Origin: Pseudoxanthomonas sp.
GTDB taxonomy: Bacteria > Pseudomonadota > Gammaproteobacteria > Xanthomonadales > Xanthomonadaceae
Direction: 5' to 3'
Assembly: GCF_002863005.1 (NCBI RefSeq)
Contig: NZ_PKDG01000022.1
Coordinates: 1 to 64,000 of the forward strand
Length of the DNA: 64,000 bases
The number at the start of each line of letters is the position of its first letter. Position 1 is the stretch's first letter. The translations under genes were made by a program, and so were the position numbers. This document shows, in pieces, positions 27,860 to 37,000 of the stretch. Below the pieces are notes generated by a model. It was given only the letters and a program-made list of their open reading frames with translations, ran no database searches and had not been told where the DNA came from.

Positions 27860-28779
27860 GGCTTGATTTCAATGTTTTGTGGGTTGACGACCAGCCCGCA
27901 AGAGTCGCAAATCAGATCATAGGCATCAAAGCTAAGATGTCTGCTGAAGGATTTGACTTCAGGGCGAAGCAATGCATTTCAATCGATCAGGTTGAAGACA
28001 CGATTCTTGAGAATGTATTTACGGATGAAGTGGATCTGATCCTAGTAGATTGGGATCTGGGAAATGGCGATCACGGTGAGGATGCTATTGAGAGAATTCG
28101 CTCGGTAGTTCAGTACAAAGACGTTGTCTTCTATTCTGGGCAGCTGACAGTTGCCGAGTTGAGAGAGAAAGCGTACGAGAAGAAGTTGGAAGGAATTTAC
28201 TGCGCAAGTAGAGAGGATTTGGTTGACGAAGTTTTAGGTGTATTTGATTCGCTTATTAAGAAGGTGCTCGATCTCGATCACACCCGAGGAATCGTGATGG
28301 GCGCCACAAGCGATATTGACCATATGGTCAACGCATGCCTGGAGTTGGCTCATAGCAAGCTGGACGATGCGGGCAAGGCGAAGTTCATTGCGGATGCAAT
28401 TAGGAGAGTAGACGAACAAGTCGATAACGTGACGCGGCAAGGTGCAAAGCTCAAAGGTGATCCCAGCGTGGAGGCACTTTTCAAGGCGCACATGCTTTTT
28501 ACGTCCGATCACCGTCTACGATTTCTGGCAAGTATTCTGGGGACTGCCGAGTTTGCTGCCTATGCGACAGGCGCGCAGACGGTCCAGTCTTACCGAGACG
28601 GAGTGGTGCGCAGTCGCAACAAGCTAGGACATGTGATCCTGGTGCCTGAAGGAAAGCCGGATAGCGTGATGGACGACGTAGGGGTAGTTGTCGGCATCGC
28701 TGAGATGCGCGAGCTACGCAAGCTTATCTTGGCGTTGCGTACCGAATTCCGGACTCTATTGGATACATTGAGGGCGTGA
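27856..28779 (+). CDS. Receiver-domain protein with uncharacterised C-terminal domain
   Basis: 307 residues. Residues 1-130 form a divergent receiver: acidic pair D11-D12 in LWVDDQP, phospho-acceptor D65 in LILVDWDLGNGD and switch serine in VVFYSGQ. The usual lysine position (GIYCAS) seems to lack lysine. Residues 140-307 are all-helical with no motif I can name and no DNA-binding HTH; RSRNKLGHVIL and MRELRKLILALRTEF are its most regular parts. The gene starts inside the kinase stop (ATGA-type overlap), so the two are translationally coupled and probably cognate. The C-terminal domain is the likely effector or target-binding part. Function unknown. Confidence 0.78.
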   Translation: MRLDFNVLWVDDQPARVANQIIGIKAKMSAEGFDFRAKQCISIDQVEDTILENVFTDEVDLILVDWDLGNGDHGEDAIERIRSVVQYKDVVFYSGQLTVAELREKAYEKKLEGIYCASREDLVDEVLGVFDSLIKKVLDLDHTRGIVMGATSDIDHMVNACLELAHSKLDDAGKAKFIADAIRRVDEQVDNVTRQGAKLKGDPSVEALFKAHMLFTSDHRLRFLASILGTAEFAAYATGAQTVQSYRDGVVRSRNKLGHVILVPEGKPDSVMDDVGVVVGIAEMRELRKLILALRTEFRTLLDTLRA

Positions 28780-28781
28780 AT

Positions 28782-30023
28782 TCAGCCTGGCCCGTTGCCT
28801 CGACGGGGATTTAGTAAGCCCATGAGGGTCTCGCCGATTGCACGAGCAGCCAGAGGTGGAACGGCATTCGCAACTTGCGTAAAGCGAGGCACTTCTTGCC
28901 GTCTCAAATGTCCTCCTGTCGTATATTTCCCCTGAAAAGCGTACCAGTCTGGAAATGACTGAAGCCGTGCATTTTCGCGTACCGTCAGAGTTCGCGGCTC
29001 CGAATAGTGCAGTAGGTCGTCAGGCATGCTTGTAATTGTAGGCGACGGCCTATCTGGGTCGAGTACGCGCAATGCTTGCTTCTTGAGACCAAAGCGTGCG
29101 CGCATGTCCGCTCCGATGCTCGTGTTTAGGCGCCCCTCGGCATGGCTTCGTTCGATAATTTCTCTGAATCGGGTGACGATGTCATCGGCATGGCGCGCTA
29201 GCCGCAAGTCTGTGACACTCGCATTACCTTCATTCATTAGTTTTTGATAATGAGTGAGTGGCCCCGAATAAACAGTCTCGCTGAATCCGTTGCTCTCGGT
29301 GGATGGCCTTGTGCCGTTTCTCCTCACCTCCAGATCGGAGATTGCGGAGCTCGAGGAGGTCGGTGTCGTCAGGCGCAATGAGCGTAAGAATGAGGGCAGA
29401 TTCTTGTGAAGATATTTGAAGGGGTCCGGTATGTTTAGGTCGGAGCGGAAAGCGAGGACAAAGTAGCGTGTCCGCGCCTGGGGTACGCCAAACATCGTGA
29501 GGTCTAGGAGCTGCTCAAAAACGGTGTAGCTATCAGACAGGCGGCACTTAAGCGCCTGAGAGAAATTTTTTACCTGTTCTCCTGAGCTGAAATCTAGAGT
29601 AAAGCCGCGAACATTCTCGATAAGGACGGCCTTCGGTTTGATGATCTCGACAAGGTTCAAATAAGCGGCAAACAGCTGATTTCTCGGGTCGTCATGCTTT
29701 CTCCTGCCGGCACTAGAGAATCCTTGACAGGGCGGACCTCCCACAAGCAGATCGACTGAACCAGAGCAGTTCTCTAGCTCCGTGCGATAAGTGTCTATAA
29801 TTTCCATGATGCCGATTGGCTTCTTCGGAAGCCAGCGTGGCCAGGAGTATTTGTACGTTGAGCCAGCGGTAAGTAGGTTCGCCTTAAGTGTTGCAAAGGC
29901 GTATTCATCACGTTCAATAGCGAATCGCCCTTTAAGGCCTGCTTGCATGAGGCCAAGGGAAAGGCCGCCGCACCCAGCGAAGGCGTCAATAAAGGTCAAA
30001 GGCTTGCTAGAAAGTGATGGCAT
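28782..30023 (-). CDS. DNA (cytosine-C5) methyltransferase, Dcm family
   Basis: 413 residues, complete. Motif I is FIDAFAGCGGLSLG (11-24), motif IV GGPPCQGFSSAGR with catalytic Cys99, motif VI ENVRG (136-140), motif VIII QARTR (182-186), then a variable target-recognition region of about 130 residues. Motif IX lies near RPSPTIT and motif X is FTQVANAVPPLAARAI. The recognition site cannot be read from the sequence. It converges on the receiver gene with a two-base gap, and no restriction endonuclease or Vsr gene is present. It shares the AT-rich composition of its neighbours, so it was probably acquired with them. Confidence 0.93.
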   Translation of the reverse strand: MPSLSSKPLTFIDAFAGCGGLSLGLMQAGLKGRFAIERDEYAFATLKANLLTAGSTYKYSWPRWLPKKPIGIMEIIDTYRTELENCSGSVDLLVGGPPCQGFSSAGRRKHDDPRNQLFAAYLNLVEIIKPKAVLIENVRGFTLDFSSGEQVKNFSQALKCRLSDSYTVFEQLLDLTMFGVPQARTRYFVLAFRSDLNIPDPFKYLHKNLPSFLRSLRLTTPTSSSSAISDLEVRRNGTRPSTESNGFSETVYSGPLTHYQKLMNEGNASVTDLRLARHADDIVTRFREIIERSHAEGRLNTSIGADMRARFGLKKQALRVLDPDRPSPTITSMPDDLLHYSEPRTLTVRENARLQSFPDWYAFQGKYTTGGHLRRQEVPRFTQVANAVPPLAARAIGETLMGLLNPRRGNGPG

Positions 30024-30080
30024 TGCCGTTGTGCTCTCATTGATCCGCAGGGTTCGCCTAGCATCGCTGGGAGAGCCTTT

Positions 30081-30097
30081 GCGGCGGCATCCGCCGC
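30081..30097. repeat. Perfect GC hairpin at the right island edge
   Basis: GCGGCGG, loop CAT, CCGCCGC. It lies between dcm and the DUF3817 gene, where base composition returns to the chromosome norm. It has no T-tract. Confidence 0.5.
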
Positions 30098-30185
30098 CTA
30101 CAGCTTACGCGACAACTGACTTCCCGTGAGCGGAAGTGTTGCCGAATACATTCCCAATATCCAGAGCGTCCTACGGAGTTCCTGC

Positions 30186-30503
30186 ATGCCCAACCCCCTC
30201 GCGCCCGCCGGGCGCCTGTTTGCTGTCGCTGCCTTTCTTGAAGGCTTCACCTGGGCCGGTCTGCTGATCGGCATGGCATTCAAGTACAGCGCCATCGGCA
30301 ACGACCTGGGCGTGAAGATCTTCGGGCCGCTGCATGGCGGTGCGTTCCTGTTCTATGTCGTGGTTACCGCGCTGTCCGCGTTGCGGCTGCGCTGGCCGTG
30401 GTGGGCGGCGTTGCTGGCGTTGATCGCCGCGGTGCCGCCGCTGGTGACCGTGCCGCTGGAGATGTGGTTCCGGCGGATCGGCTTGCTGGGTCCGCGCGGC
30501 TGA
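30186..30503 (+). CDS. DUF3817 small membrane protein
   Basis: 105 residues with three hydrophobic segments. The opening LFAVAAFLEGFTWAGLLIGM and the loop GPLHGGAFLFYV are the conserved parts of DUF3817 proteins, inner-membrane proteins of unknown function. ATG at 30186 is preferred over the in-frame upstream ATG at 30126 because the family starts directly at this hydrophobic helix. It is the first host-like gene to the right of the island. Confidence 0.82.
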   Translation: MPNPLAPAGRLFAVAAFLEGFTWAGLLIGMAFKYSAIGNDLGVKIFGPLHGGAFLFYVVVTALSALRLRWPWWAALLALIAAVPPLVTVPLEMWFRRIGLLGPRG

Positions 30504-30514
30504 CGTGTGGGCAT

Positions 30515-30532
30515 GGCGGGCCGGGGCCCGCC
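30515..30532. repeat. Intergenic GC palindrome
   Basis: GGCGGGCC / GGCCCGCC with a GG centre, just after the DUF3817 stop. It resembles the short palindromic repeats spread between xanthomonad genes and has no T-tract. Confidence 0.5.
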
Positions 30533-30588
30533 CTACGTGCGGCGCGTCCTTCGCATAGACTGCTGCGCCAGCCCTCTCGCTGCCGCTT

Positions 30589-31542
30589 ATGAGCCCTCAC
30601 TCCCGCCTGACCGAGTTGCGCCTGTTGCTGGGCATCGAGCGCAACACCACCCGCCATGGCGAGAAGTGGATATCGGGCATCGGCGCGTTGCTGGGCATCC
30701 TGGCGGTGTACGGGCTGACTCGCTGGACCTTCCCGACCGATGCTGCGTCCGCCGTCGGCGGCGCGCTGATGGTCACCTCGATGGGTGCGTCCGCCGTGCT
30801 GCTGTTCGCCGTGCCGCAGGGCGCGTTGTCGCAGCCGTGGGCCGTGGTGGGCGGGCACCTGCTGTCCGCCTTCATCGGCGTGAGCTGCCAGAAACTGTTT
30901 CCCGGCCACGCCTGGACCGCCGCCCTCGCCGTTGGCCTCGCGGTGCTGGGCATGTACTACCTGCGCTGCATCCATCCGCCCGGCGGCGCCACCGCCCTCG
31001 CCGCGGTGATCGGTGGTCACGACGTGCATGCCCTGGGCTACGGCTACCTGCTGATGCCAATACTCATCAACGTCGTGGCCATCCTGGCCATGGCCATCGC
31101 CTTCAATGCGCTGTTCCCGTGGCGCCGCTACCCGGCCCACCTGCACCGCCGCCGCCAGGCCTCGCGCATCACCCAGCCCGCGCAACGCCAGTTCGAACTC
31201 ACCCAGGAAGATTTCTCCGCCGCGATGGAGCAACTCAACTCCTACGTCGACATCACCACCGAGAACCTCACCGAACTGCTGGAACTCGCCAAGCAGCACG
31301 CCGAACGCAACATCACCCACCCCGACGCGATCCTGCGCGGCCGCTTCTACAGCAACGGCAAACTCGGCCGCCTGTGGAGCGTGCGCCACGTGCTGGAAGG
31401 CGAAGGCGCGGGGTTGCAGTACCGCGTCGTTGCCGGCGAGCAGACGGGCAGCACGGGGACGACCAGCGCCGACGAGTTCCGTCAGTGGGCGCGTTTCGAA
31501 GTGGTGCTGCAGGACAATGGGCGGTGGGTGATTGCGGGTTGA
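30589..31542 (+). CDS. HPP-family membrane protein
   Basis: 317 residues. Four to five membrane helices occupy about residues 20-180 and carry the naming motif RCIHPPGGATALAAVIGG. Proteins of this family include chloroplast nitrite transporters, so an anion channel role is possible. A soluble C-terminal region of about 130 residues follows (from FSAAMEQLNSYVDITTEN to the end); it is not a CBS pair and I do not recognise it. Most HPP proteins are shorter (about 170-220), so the tail is a notable addition. Confidence 0.85.
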   Translation: MSPHSRLTELRLLLGIERNTTRHGEKWISGIGALLGILAVYGLTRWTFPTDAASAVGGALMVTSMGASAVLLFAVPQGALSQPWAVVGGHLLSAFIGVSCQKLFPGHAWTAALAVGLAVLGMYYLRCIHPPGGATALAAVIGGHDVHALGYGYLLMPILINVVAILAMAIAFNALFPWRRYPAHLHRRRQASRITQPAQRQFELTQEDFSAAMEQLNSYVDITTENLTELLELAKQHAERNITHPDAILRGRFYSNGKLGRLWSVRHVLEGEGAGLQYRVVAGEQTGSTGTTSADEFRQWARFEVVLQDNGRWVIAG

Positions 31543-31576
31543 TGCCGCGCGCGCAGGCGGCAAGGGGGAAACAGCG

Positions 31577-32389
31577 ATGAAGCACGCATGGATGTATGCA
31601 CTGGCGTTGGTTGCCGTGCTATCAGCCTGCCATTCCGGGGAGGAGACCCTGCCTGCGGTCGATCTGTCCGGGCTGGAAGAGATCCGCATCGATTTCGAGC
31701 GCACTGGGTGGGGCTCCGTTGAGGAGCACTTCACGATCACGCCAACCGCTGGCGGCATCTTTGTGTTGCGCGGCCGCTATGAGACACGCCAGGGGAGCGG
31801 GGTCGATGTGGAGATGCCGCTCGCTTCCAACAAAGTTGCGGACTTCGTGCGTGAGGCATCATCGCCCGGCTGGACGCGACAGCGCGGGGTGCAGGTGTTG
31901 GCGCAGGGCGTCGACCAGCGCGCTTGGCGCAAATTCGATGCCGTCATACGTGTTCCCCCCGCGCCGTGCAGCGACGAGGAGTTGCAACATCTGGCGAGGC
32001 GGCACTTCGGTCGTACCGGGCTGCTGGCACTTGTCGACGAACATTACGGGCATGGGATCAGCTGGACGGACGACTATCCGCATGCGTTGATACAGATGCG
32101 CTGGCGAGGACGCCCCACCTTCATGATCTGGTCCAACTCCCAGAAGGCCCGCATGCTGCCTTGGCATCCAGGCATGCCGGTGGACTCGCCGCAGGAAGCG
32201 GACCAGAACTGGTCGCTGCCCTTGAGCGCATCGCTGCAGGCGTTGCTGCCGCCGCAGTCGTTTACGTATGGGCGACTGGGCGGCGCGGACATGGAGGAAC
32301 GACTCAACCGGAATGCCATTTACAAGGCGGAGCGGCAGTGCGAAGCGCTACGTGGAGGATCGGATGCGAGCGCTGGGTCGCACAGGTAA
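31577..32389 (+). CDS. Predicted lipoprotein of unknown function
   Basis: 270 residues. The N-terminal hydrophobic stretch ends in the lipobox LSAC (Cys near residue 16), so it is probably lipidated. The rest is soluble, rich in Trp and charged residues, with no motif I recognise. Start at 31577 is chosen because it places the signal sequence at the N-terminus. It follows the HPP gene by 34 bases on the same strand and could be co-transcribed. Confidence 0.65.
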   Translation: MKHAWMYALALVAVLSACHSGEETLPAVDLSGLEEIRIDFERTGWGSVEEHFTITPTAGGIFVLRGRYETRQGSGVDVEMPLASNKVADFVREASSPGWTRQRGVQVLAQGVDQRAWRKFDAVIRVPPAPCSDEELQHLARRHFGRTGLLALVDEHYGHGISWTDDYPHALIQMRWRGRPTFMIWSNSQKARMLPWHPGMPVDSPQEADQNWSLPLSASLQALLPPQSFTYGRLGGADMEERLNRNAIYKAERQCEALRGGSDASAGSHR

Positions 32390-32482
32390 ATTCCCTCCTG
32401 TCTTGCAGCGATCCGGCCCGCCCGTCGCTACCAGGTCGCCTCCCGGCGCTTGAACCGCTGCGTGGTCCGCATTCGCGGCGGG

Positions 32483-33883
32483 CTAGGCGAACTGGCGCGA
32501 GAAATTCCCGACCGCATTGATGTTGGCGCGCGCAAGCGCGCGCATGTCGTCCGATCCGATCAACTCGCTGTCTGCCACGCGCTGCCAGAAGACGATGGCC
32601 GCGTCCGCCGCCCAGCGGATATGACCGACCTGTCCGGTGCGATCCGGTGCGGTCGGTCGCACGGGCTCCAGAGTGCGCACGGCGCCGGTGCGCGAGGGCG
32701 CCAGCGCCATCGGCAGCATGTCGTAGGCCGGCGCCAGCGCAAGCGGCCGATCATCCCCGAGATGGAACCCGAGATTGCCCGCATGCATGTCGCTGTTGTC
32801 GATGAAGCGCCCGAACCAATGCAGGCGCGCCATCTGCGTCGCGTCCTGCGTGGTGATCCAGCCGTCGGCCGCCAGCCGTTCGCCGAACCGCCCCCAGTCG
32901 CGCGCGCCGTGGCCGTAGAACGCGGCGTCCAGCGCCTGCAGGGAGACTAAACCGCGACGGCCCAGCGTGTCGGCAACGCGATCGAAGCGACGGACTTCCA
33001 GGAAGGTGTAGCCGTCGGCATGCAGGCACTGCGATGTCGATGCAGGCAGCCCCGCCTCATGCAGGGTCGTAGCCGCCAGGTGCTCGCACACCAGCAGGTC
33101 GGCCCAGCGGCGAACGGCCTGGCCTTCGTCCGGAACGGCGAACTTCACCAGCGCGGCGTATCGTCCGCCGTCCTCTTGCTGGACGGTCGCGGTGAACTTC
33201 GGTTGCTCGCCGCCGGGCGAGGAGCCGATTTCCTCGCCGGCCAGCGCGGCCTGCGCCCAGGCGGGGTATTGCCGCGCGCGGTCGGAGGCCGCGACGGCAT
33301 CGGTCGGCGTGTCGCGCTCGGCCATCGCCGTGGCCAGGGCTTCCTGACCGAGGATCAAGTCGCCGATGCCGGTGCCGCCGGTCCGCGTGATCGCCAACAA
33401 CGTGTCGCGGACCTGCCACCGGTTGAGGTCGTCGGGTACGCCGAGCGCGCGTCCCTGCCGGTACGCCAGCGTGCGTCCCAGGAATCCCTGGGGCCGGAGG
33501 TCGTCGAGGAACCAGGGCAGCCCGGGATGGAAACCGGCGACGCGATCGACGGTGCGTGTCAGCAGGGGGCTGTCACCGGAAGCCTCGAAGAAGAAGCGGT
33601 CTCCACGCAGCGCGTGCAGGGTGCCCCGTTCTTCCAGCGTCGCATCCGGCCGCATCCGCCACAGTGGCCAAGCCTCGCCTGCATCAGTGCGCGCGCGCGC
33701 CGCGTAGGCGGTGGCGCGTGCCTTGCCGATCCGCAGCACCGCCGGCCCGGCCTCGGCGACCAGCCGGGCCAGGATGGGGCGGCTCACGCCGAGCGCCTGC
33801 GCCAGCGCCGCCGCCGGCACGGGATCGCCACCCGCCAGCAACGCCAGGAGATCGGGTACATCGGCCGTGCGCGCGCGAGGCAT
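32483..33883 (-). CDS. yjjJ: HipA-like kinase with N-terminal HTH (YjjJ/HipH type)
   Basis: 466 residues. Unlike HipA, it has its own N-terminal helix-turn-helix (LLALLAGGDPVPAAALAQAL then GVSRPILARLV), which is typical of YjjJ. The kinase body has SSPGGEQPKFTA (the Ser/Gly-rich ATP loop), LVKFAVPDE with the ATP lysine, the catalytic loop FGRFIDNSDMHAGNLGF and PAYDMLPMAL for the metal aspartate. It probably phosphorylates a protein target, as HipA does with glutamyl-tRNA synthetase, but its target is unknown. No separate HipB gene is present, which fits the built-in HTH. AT-rich sequence with inverted repeats lies upstream. Confidence 0.87.
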   Translation of the reverse strand: MPRARTADVPDLLALLAGGDPVPAAALAQALGVSRPILARLVAEAGPAVLRIGKARATAYAARARTDAGEAWPLWRMRPDATLEERGTLHALRGDRFFFEASGDSPLLTRTVDRVAGFHPGLPWFLDDLRPQGFLGRTLAYRQGRALGVPDDLNRWQVRDTLLAITRTGGTGIGDLILGQEALATAMAERDTPTDAVAASDRARQYPAWAQAALAGEEIGSSPGGEQPKFTATVQQEDGGRYAALVKFAVPDEGQAVRRWADLLVCEHLAATTLHEAGLPASTSQCLHADGYTFLEVRRFDRVADTLGRRGLVSLQALDAAFYGHGARDWGRFGERLAADGWITTQDATQMARLHWFGRFIDNSDMHAGNLGFHLGDDRPLALAPAYDMLPMALAPSRTGAVRTLEPVRPTAPDRTGQVGHIRWAADAAIVFWQRVADSELIGSDDMRALARANINAVGNFSRQFA

Positions 33884-33895
33884 CCGGACGCCTTG

Positions 33896-33946
33896 ATTCT
33901 TTACGATTCAAGAACGATATATCAGAAATCCGTTTCCGTAAAGAAT
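33896..33946. promoter_or_regulatory. Inverted-repeat pair upstream of the yjjJ-like gene
   Basis: ATTCTTTACG (33896-33905) and its exact complement CGTAAAGAAT (33937-33946) flank an AT-rich segment 13-63 bases before the start codon. The half motif TTTACGATTC is repeated near 33988. It is a plausible autoregulatory operator for the HTH of this kinase. Confidence 0.4.
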
Positions 33947-34029
33947 TGATATAAAAGCATTTATTAAGGACATCGCGCGATCTTTGTTTACGATTCCTGA
34001 TGCGATACCGACGATATCGCCCGGGACGA

Positions 34030-37000
34030 CTACCAGCTCGCCTCCAACCGGCTGAAGGGGTGGGCGATCCGTAATCCCTGATCGTCGTAGTCGCTCACCG
34101 CCTTGCCATCCACCACCACCCGCGACGGCTTCGTCCGGCTCGGCCAACTGACCTTCAGCGCAATGTCCTTGTGCAGACCGGGGCCGAGCGTCACGCGCAG
34201 GGTCTGGCCTTGCTGGCGGGCGGTCATGGCCAGCGTGCCGTAGGCCGTCGGCAGGCCGTCCACGCGCAGGCCGTCGCCGGCGACCCATGCCGGTGGCGTG
34301 CCGGGCAGCAGCGACAGCGCGTCGTCGCCTTCGTGCATCAGCATGCCGAAGATCGCGCGGGCGTACTCCGAGCCGATCCACGTGTGCGGCATGTCGCCGA
34401 GGTAGATGGCGTGGCGAGCGTCCGAATACACCACTTCCGCCAGCACCTGCCACGGTGCGGGGCGGCGGTGGCCGAGGAAGCGCATCAGCAGCTCGTGCGC
34501 TTCCTGCGGACGGTTGAGGTGCACGTACGTCAGCACGTTGCGGATCTCGTACGGCGTGTACGCGTACAGCGCGCCGGGCACGTCGCGCTTGCGCACGTCG
34601 TCCAGATAACGGTCGAACGTGGTCTTCAGCGCATCGGCCGGCATCACGTCCTGCTGCCCGGCCGGGTCCAGCCCGATCGACAGGCTGGTCGGATCGCTGC
34701 CGCCCATGTCGGCGTCGGCGGGGATGGTGTCGATGCCCTTCCATTTCATCGTCGCGCGAATCGAGGCGGCCATCGATGCGCGCAGCGCCGCATACTGTTC
34801 GCGCGCCCATGCGGCAGTCTTCGCATCGCCCCACTGCTCGGCCAGCCACGCGCCGTCGTGCCAGCCCTTCAATGCCCAGTAGTCGTCCCAGTAACTGTGG
34901 GTCGGAACGGGATAGCCTTCGTGGCTGATCGACGGCGCGAGGATGCCGTGGAAACGCTCCGGCGACGGCTGGTCGGCGAGATAGCCGGGCGCCATCGTGC
35001 GTTCGCGCAGCTCCTGCATGAACTTCATCGCGCGCGTCACTTTGTCCTGGTAGTCGCGCACGCTGCGCGCGCCGCCATCGAGGCGCGCGAGTTCGGCGAC
35101 CAGCCAGATGAACTGCCCTTGGCTGTCGTACTCGATGTCGGAGCCGAATCCCGTGTTGACCGAGCCGTCGTCGTTGAGGATCGGCGACACCAGGCCGTTC
35201 TCGTGCACGGCGTGTCCCGCGTACCACTGCAGGTAGTCGCGCGCCGTCTTCGGCATGCCCATGCGCACCAGCGTGGCGGCGGTGGCGGCGCCATCGCGGA
35301 TGAAGGAGCGGTTGTAGTTGCGCGGGCCCGGCTGCATGGCGTGGCCGCTCTGGTTGATCAGCATGTACGCCGCCTGCGCGCGGAGCATGTCGACGAGGGA
35401 CGCGTCCGGCAGCGACAGGCCGATACGGCCCAGGCGCTTCTGCCACTGTGCGGCCACCTCCTCGGCACGCGCATCGAATGCGCCTTCGCCGGTCAGTCCG
35501 GCGAGATCGAGCGTCGGTGCGGCAGGCAGCGGCTTGGCCGGATCGATGCGCGCATCGCCGAGGGCGAACGCGATGACGATGTCCTGCGTCGCGCCCGGCG
35601 CCAGCGCCACGTCGTAGCCGAGCTGACCGGCGGCCAGGCCCGTGTCGTCATGCGCCTGCTGCGCATCGGGCAGCGCGTCGGCCATCAGCAGGCCGGTGAT
35701 CTCGCCTTCGCCATGCGCACCGAAAGCCGACGCGGACGCGCGCGCCACCGGCGTCAGCGACTGGAACAGCGTGCGCCCGTTGACCGCCACCTGCGCGGCA
35801 TCGCCGCTGCCGACGGCGATGTCGCGGATCGGCGAGGGTCCGCCGTTCTGCCACGGCGGGCTGACCTGCATCGGCCGCGTCAGCAGGTTGAAGCTGCCGG
35901 CGACCGGCGTGGTGCCGGTGTTGCGCAGGCGATAGCGCACCAGCGTGACCGGCGCGCCGCGCTGCTCGAGCGCGATCGCCGCCGTCGTCAGTTCCAGGCC
36001 CGGCTGTGGCGACCACTGCACGGTCGGCATCGGCATCCAGCCGTCGCGCAACGCATGGGTGATGGATGTATCGGCGTTCGCTGCGCTCGCACGACCGCTG
36101 GCGTCGCGCCATACCGGCTGCACCAGCGGCGCACCCTTGAAGGCTTCGACATGGCCGAATTCGTCGAGCACCGACTTCTGCCGGCCCGCGGGAATGCCGA
36201 CCGCCGTCCAGTACACCTGCTGCTGGTGCAACGACGACGGGAACAGCGCACGGTGCTCGCGCGAGGCCGCGAGTTCGTAGCGCTTCATCGCCGTCATCAC
36301 CCGCTTCGGCCCGATCAGGCGCAGGCGCTGCAACGTGGGCGCCTGCGTGCCCTGGCCGAGCACGCTCAAGCGCAACGCGGACAGCGTGCGGGCCTGGCTG
36401 TCGGCGAGGAATGCGGTGCTGCCGTAGGCGTTGGGATCTTCCGCCAGCACGATCCAGCGATCCGACCCTGCCTCGCGGCCTTCCAGCTTCGCCGCGCGCG
36501 GCGTGTCCTTCCACGCCACTTCCAGGCCGGCCACGGACAGCGGCCTGGGCAGGTCGATCTGCAGCTGTCGCATGCCGTCGGCCGCGGGCTTCGCGGTCAT
36601 CGCATGCGCCTCGCCGGCATCGGACCACAGCGCGGCGGCATCGCCGCTCACGCCAGTGATGCGCGGTGTCTCGCCACCGGCGTACGGCTGGAACTCGAAC
36701 ACCGACACGCCCCAGTCCGCCGAGCGGTCCGGCGCAGTCAGGCGCAGGTAGCGCGCCTGCACCGTGGGGAACACGTCGTACTCGATACCGCCCACGCCAT
36801 CGCGCGTCTCGAACGCGGTGCGCCAATGTTCGCCGTCGTCGGAGGCCTGGATCGAGTACGCGCGTGCGCCGCCCCATTCCCAATGCAGTTCCACCGCGCC
36901 GACGGAGACGCGCTTGCCGAAATCCACCTGGTACCAGTGGCCGGGCGAGAACGCGCCGCCCCACTTGGTCGCCGGGTCGCCATCGATGCCCTTGGCCGGG

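Larger units (their letters stand above)
25314..30125. other. AT-richer genomic island with a kinase-receiver-methyltransferase set
   Basis: Base composition and codon use change sharply just after the glycosylase stop and return to the GC-rich norm near 30.06-30.12 kb. Inside, codons such as ATA, AGA, TTA and AAT are common, unlike both flanks. It holds three genes: a double-ATPase kinase, a receiver protein and a cytosine methyltransferase. No integrase, transposase, tRNA or clear direct repeat marks the ends. A perfect hairpin (GCGGCGG-CAT-CCGCCGC, 30081-30097) lies at the right edge. The pattern suggests acquisition by recombination between conserved flanking genes. Confidence 0.8.

Noticed and set aside
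25314..30125. Prophage or integrative element
   Set aside because: No integrase, structural phage gene, transposase or flanking direct repeat was found.
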